In this document: piece after piece, positions 5,407 through 5,919 of the stretch
How positions within the stretch are numbered: the stretch's first letter is position 1
Layout of the letters: each line of letters begins with the position of its first letter
Assembly (NCBI GenBank): GCA_017694135.1
Contig: JADING010000128.1
Location: 1 to 5,919 of the forward strand
Direction: 5' to 3'
Length of the DNA stretch: 5,919 nucleotides
Source of the DNA: Candidatus Scatoplasma merdavium
GTDB lineage: Bacteria > Bacillota_I > Bacilli_A > RFN20 > CAG-288
Program-made: the position numbers and the translations under genes
The notes under the pieces: model-generated
Seen by the model: the letters and a program-made list of their open reading frames with translations, nothing else
What the model was told of the DNA's origin: nothing
Database searches by the model: none

Positions 5407-5919
5407 TCTAACCTCTCTTTCATTCTTATTTCCTTACACGCTTTCTTAGAAAAGAAAGAATTAGATTCTAACAAATCGATAAATTTCTTCTTATCCATAG
5501 CGTAGTAAGCATCCATAAGATCGTTTAAACGAGGAAAAAGATGTTCTTTTCTCCTGTTAATCTGATCGGTATCAAAAAGGTTAATCTGTTCTTCTAACAA
5601 ACCCTGGTCGTTGATAACAAGAATCATTTCAAATTCAATAGCGTAAAAGGCGCACGAATCTTTGTTCGGCGAAACTTTAAAAGGAATTAAATTAGTAAAA
5701 AACGAATTGAAGAGTTCGTATCCGTAAGTATCAAAGGGGTTAATTAACGCCGTTTGAAAATCTCGACGTAAAGAAATGTAAGGCTGAGATAATAGGCTCG
5801 AGAGGTTCCTATCGTAAGGTTTGTTGTAAATCGGAGTGAAAAAAGGAATATATATCTTGTTAGACATATATTTCATATAAGGTAAGCGCGCGTGCAAAGA
5901 AGAGATGATCGTCTCATCT
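5403..5919 (-). CDS. unrecognised protein upstream of mtaB; 5' end not resolved
   Basis: I do not recognise this protein. The frame is open from the right window edge to a TGA at 5403-5405, about 171 codons. It is rich in aromatic and charged residues: motifs KIYIPFFTPIYNKPYDRN near its first third, FEMILVIND in the middle, and a charged, probably helical C-terminal third (NRRKEHLFPRLND to RMKERLE). I see no signal peptide, membrane helix or metal-binding pattern. Possible starts are TTG at 5897, ATG at 5876 and ATG at 5867, none with a Shine-Dalgarno. ATG 5876 overlaps a TGA in another open frame as ATGA, so the gene may be complete at 157 residues; otherwise it is truncated by the edge. The 4-nt overlap with mtaB suggests co-expression. 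Bacillus has rsmE before mtaB, but no RsmE feature can be secured here. Confidence 0.7.
   Translation of the reverse strand, partial: DETIISSLHARLPYMKYMSNKIYIPFFTPIYNKPYDRNLSSLLSQPYISLRRDFQTALINPFDTYGYELFNSFFTNLIPFKVSPNKDSCAFYAIEFEMILVINDQGLLEEQINLFDTDQINRRKEHLFPRLNDLMDAYYAMDKKKFIDLLESNSFFSKKACKEIRMKERLE

Noticed and set aside
5865..5919. C-terminus of RsmE at the right edge, expected before mtaB by analogy with Bacillus
   Set aside because: Only an ET dipeptide resembles the RsmE tail. The frame continues about 150 residues further without a stop, which RsmE does not, so there is no support.
1..5919. Mycoplasma-type code (TGA as Trp)
   Set aside because: TGA ends prp and the gene before mtaB at natural overlaps, no TGA occurs inside the called genes, and Trp is TGG.
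1..5919. CRISPR arrays, insertion sequences, tRNA or rRNA genes
   Set aside because: No spaced direct repeats, transposase motifs, terminal inverted repeats or RNA-gene landmarks were found on reading both strands.

Overview
The window looks like chromosomal housekeeping DNA from a low-GC bacterium of the Firmicutes/Tenericutes kind. Three things point there: AT-rich codon use, a ribosomal protein L27 with the Firmicutes-type N-terminal extension beside its dedicated protease Prp, and the rplU-prp-rpmA-obg order. TGA is used as a true stop (prp, and the unnamed gene before mtaB) and TGG encodes Trp, so the genetic code is standard (table 11), not the Mycoplasma/Spiroplasma code. A Bacilli-like or Erysipelotrichia-like lineage fits, but the species cannot be named from this sequence alone.

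Layout. From the right edge leftward on the minus strand: the 3' part of an unrecognised gene (5403-5919), which overlaps mtaB by 4 nt; mtaB (4126-5406), a tRNA methylthiotransferase; a strong promoter and a structured leader (about 3981-4123); then rplU (L21), prp and rpmA (L27), packed with 3-nt spacing or overlap. An intrinsic terminator sits between rpmA and obg (3018-3044), directly against the obg ribosome binding site. obg (1713-3005) encodes the ribosome-assembly GTPase. At the left, still on the minus strand, a predicted 31-residue membrane microprotein (544-639) precedes ruvA (1-540), which runs off the left edge.

The one plus-strand gene (709-1716) is a family-4 glycosyltransferase that closely resembles the LafB/DGS enzymes that add the second sugar to diacylglycerol glycolipids. 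It sits between obg and ruvA, diverges from the microprotein-ruvA pair, and meets obg tail to tail with interlocked stop codons.

The minus-strand genes mostly serve translation: L21 and L27, the protease that matures L27, the large-subunit GTPase Obg, and MtaB, which modifies A37 of tRNA. RuvA belongs to recombination and repair. The glycosyltransferase belongs to membrane lipid and lipoteichoic acid anchor synthesis and is functionally out of place here. I see no mobile element, CRISPR array, tRNA or rRNA, and no clear new system. The points most worth a second look are the regulatory joints: the L21 leader, the rpmA/obg terminator, the Shine-Dalgarno-less coupled starts, and the microprotein with a possible leaderless message.
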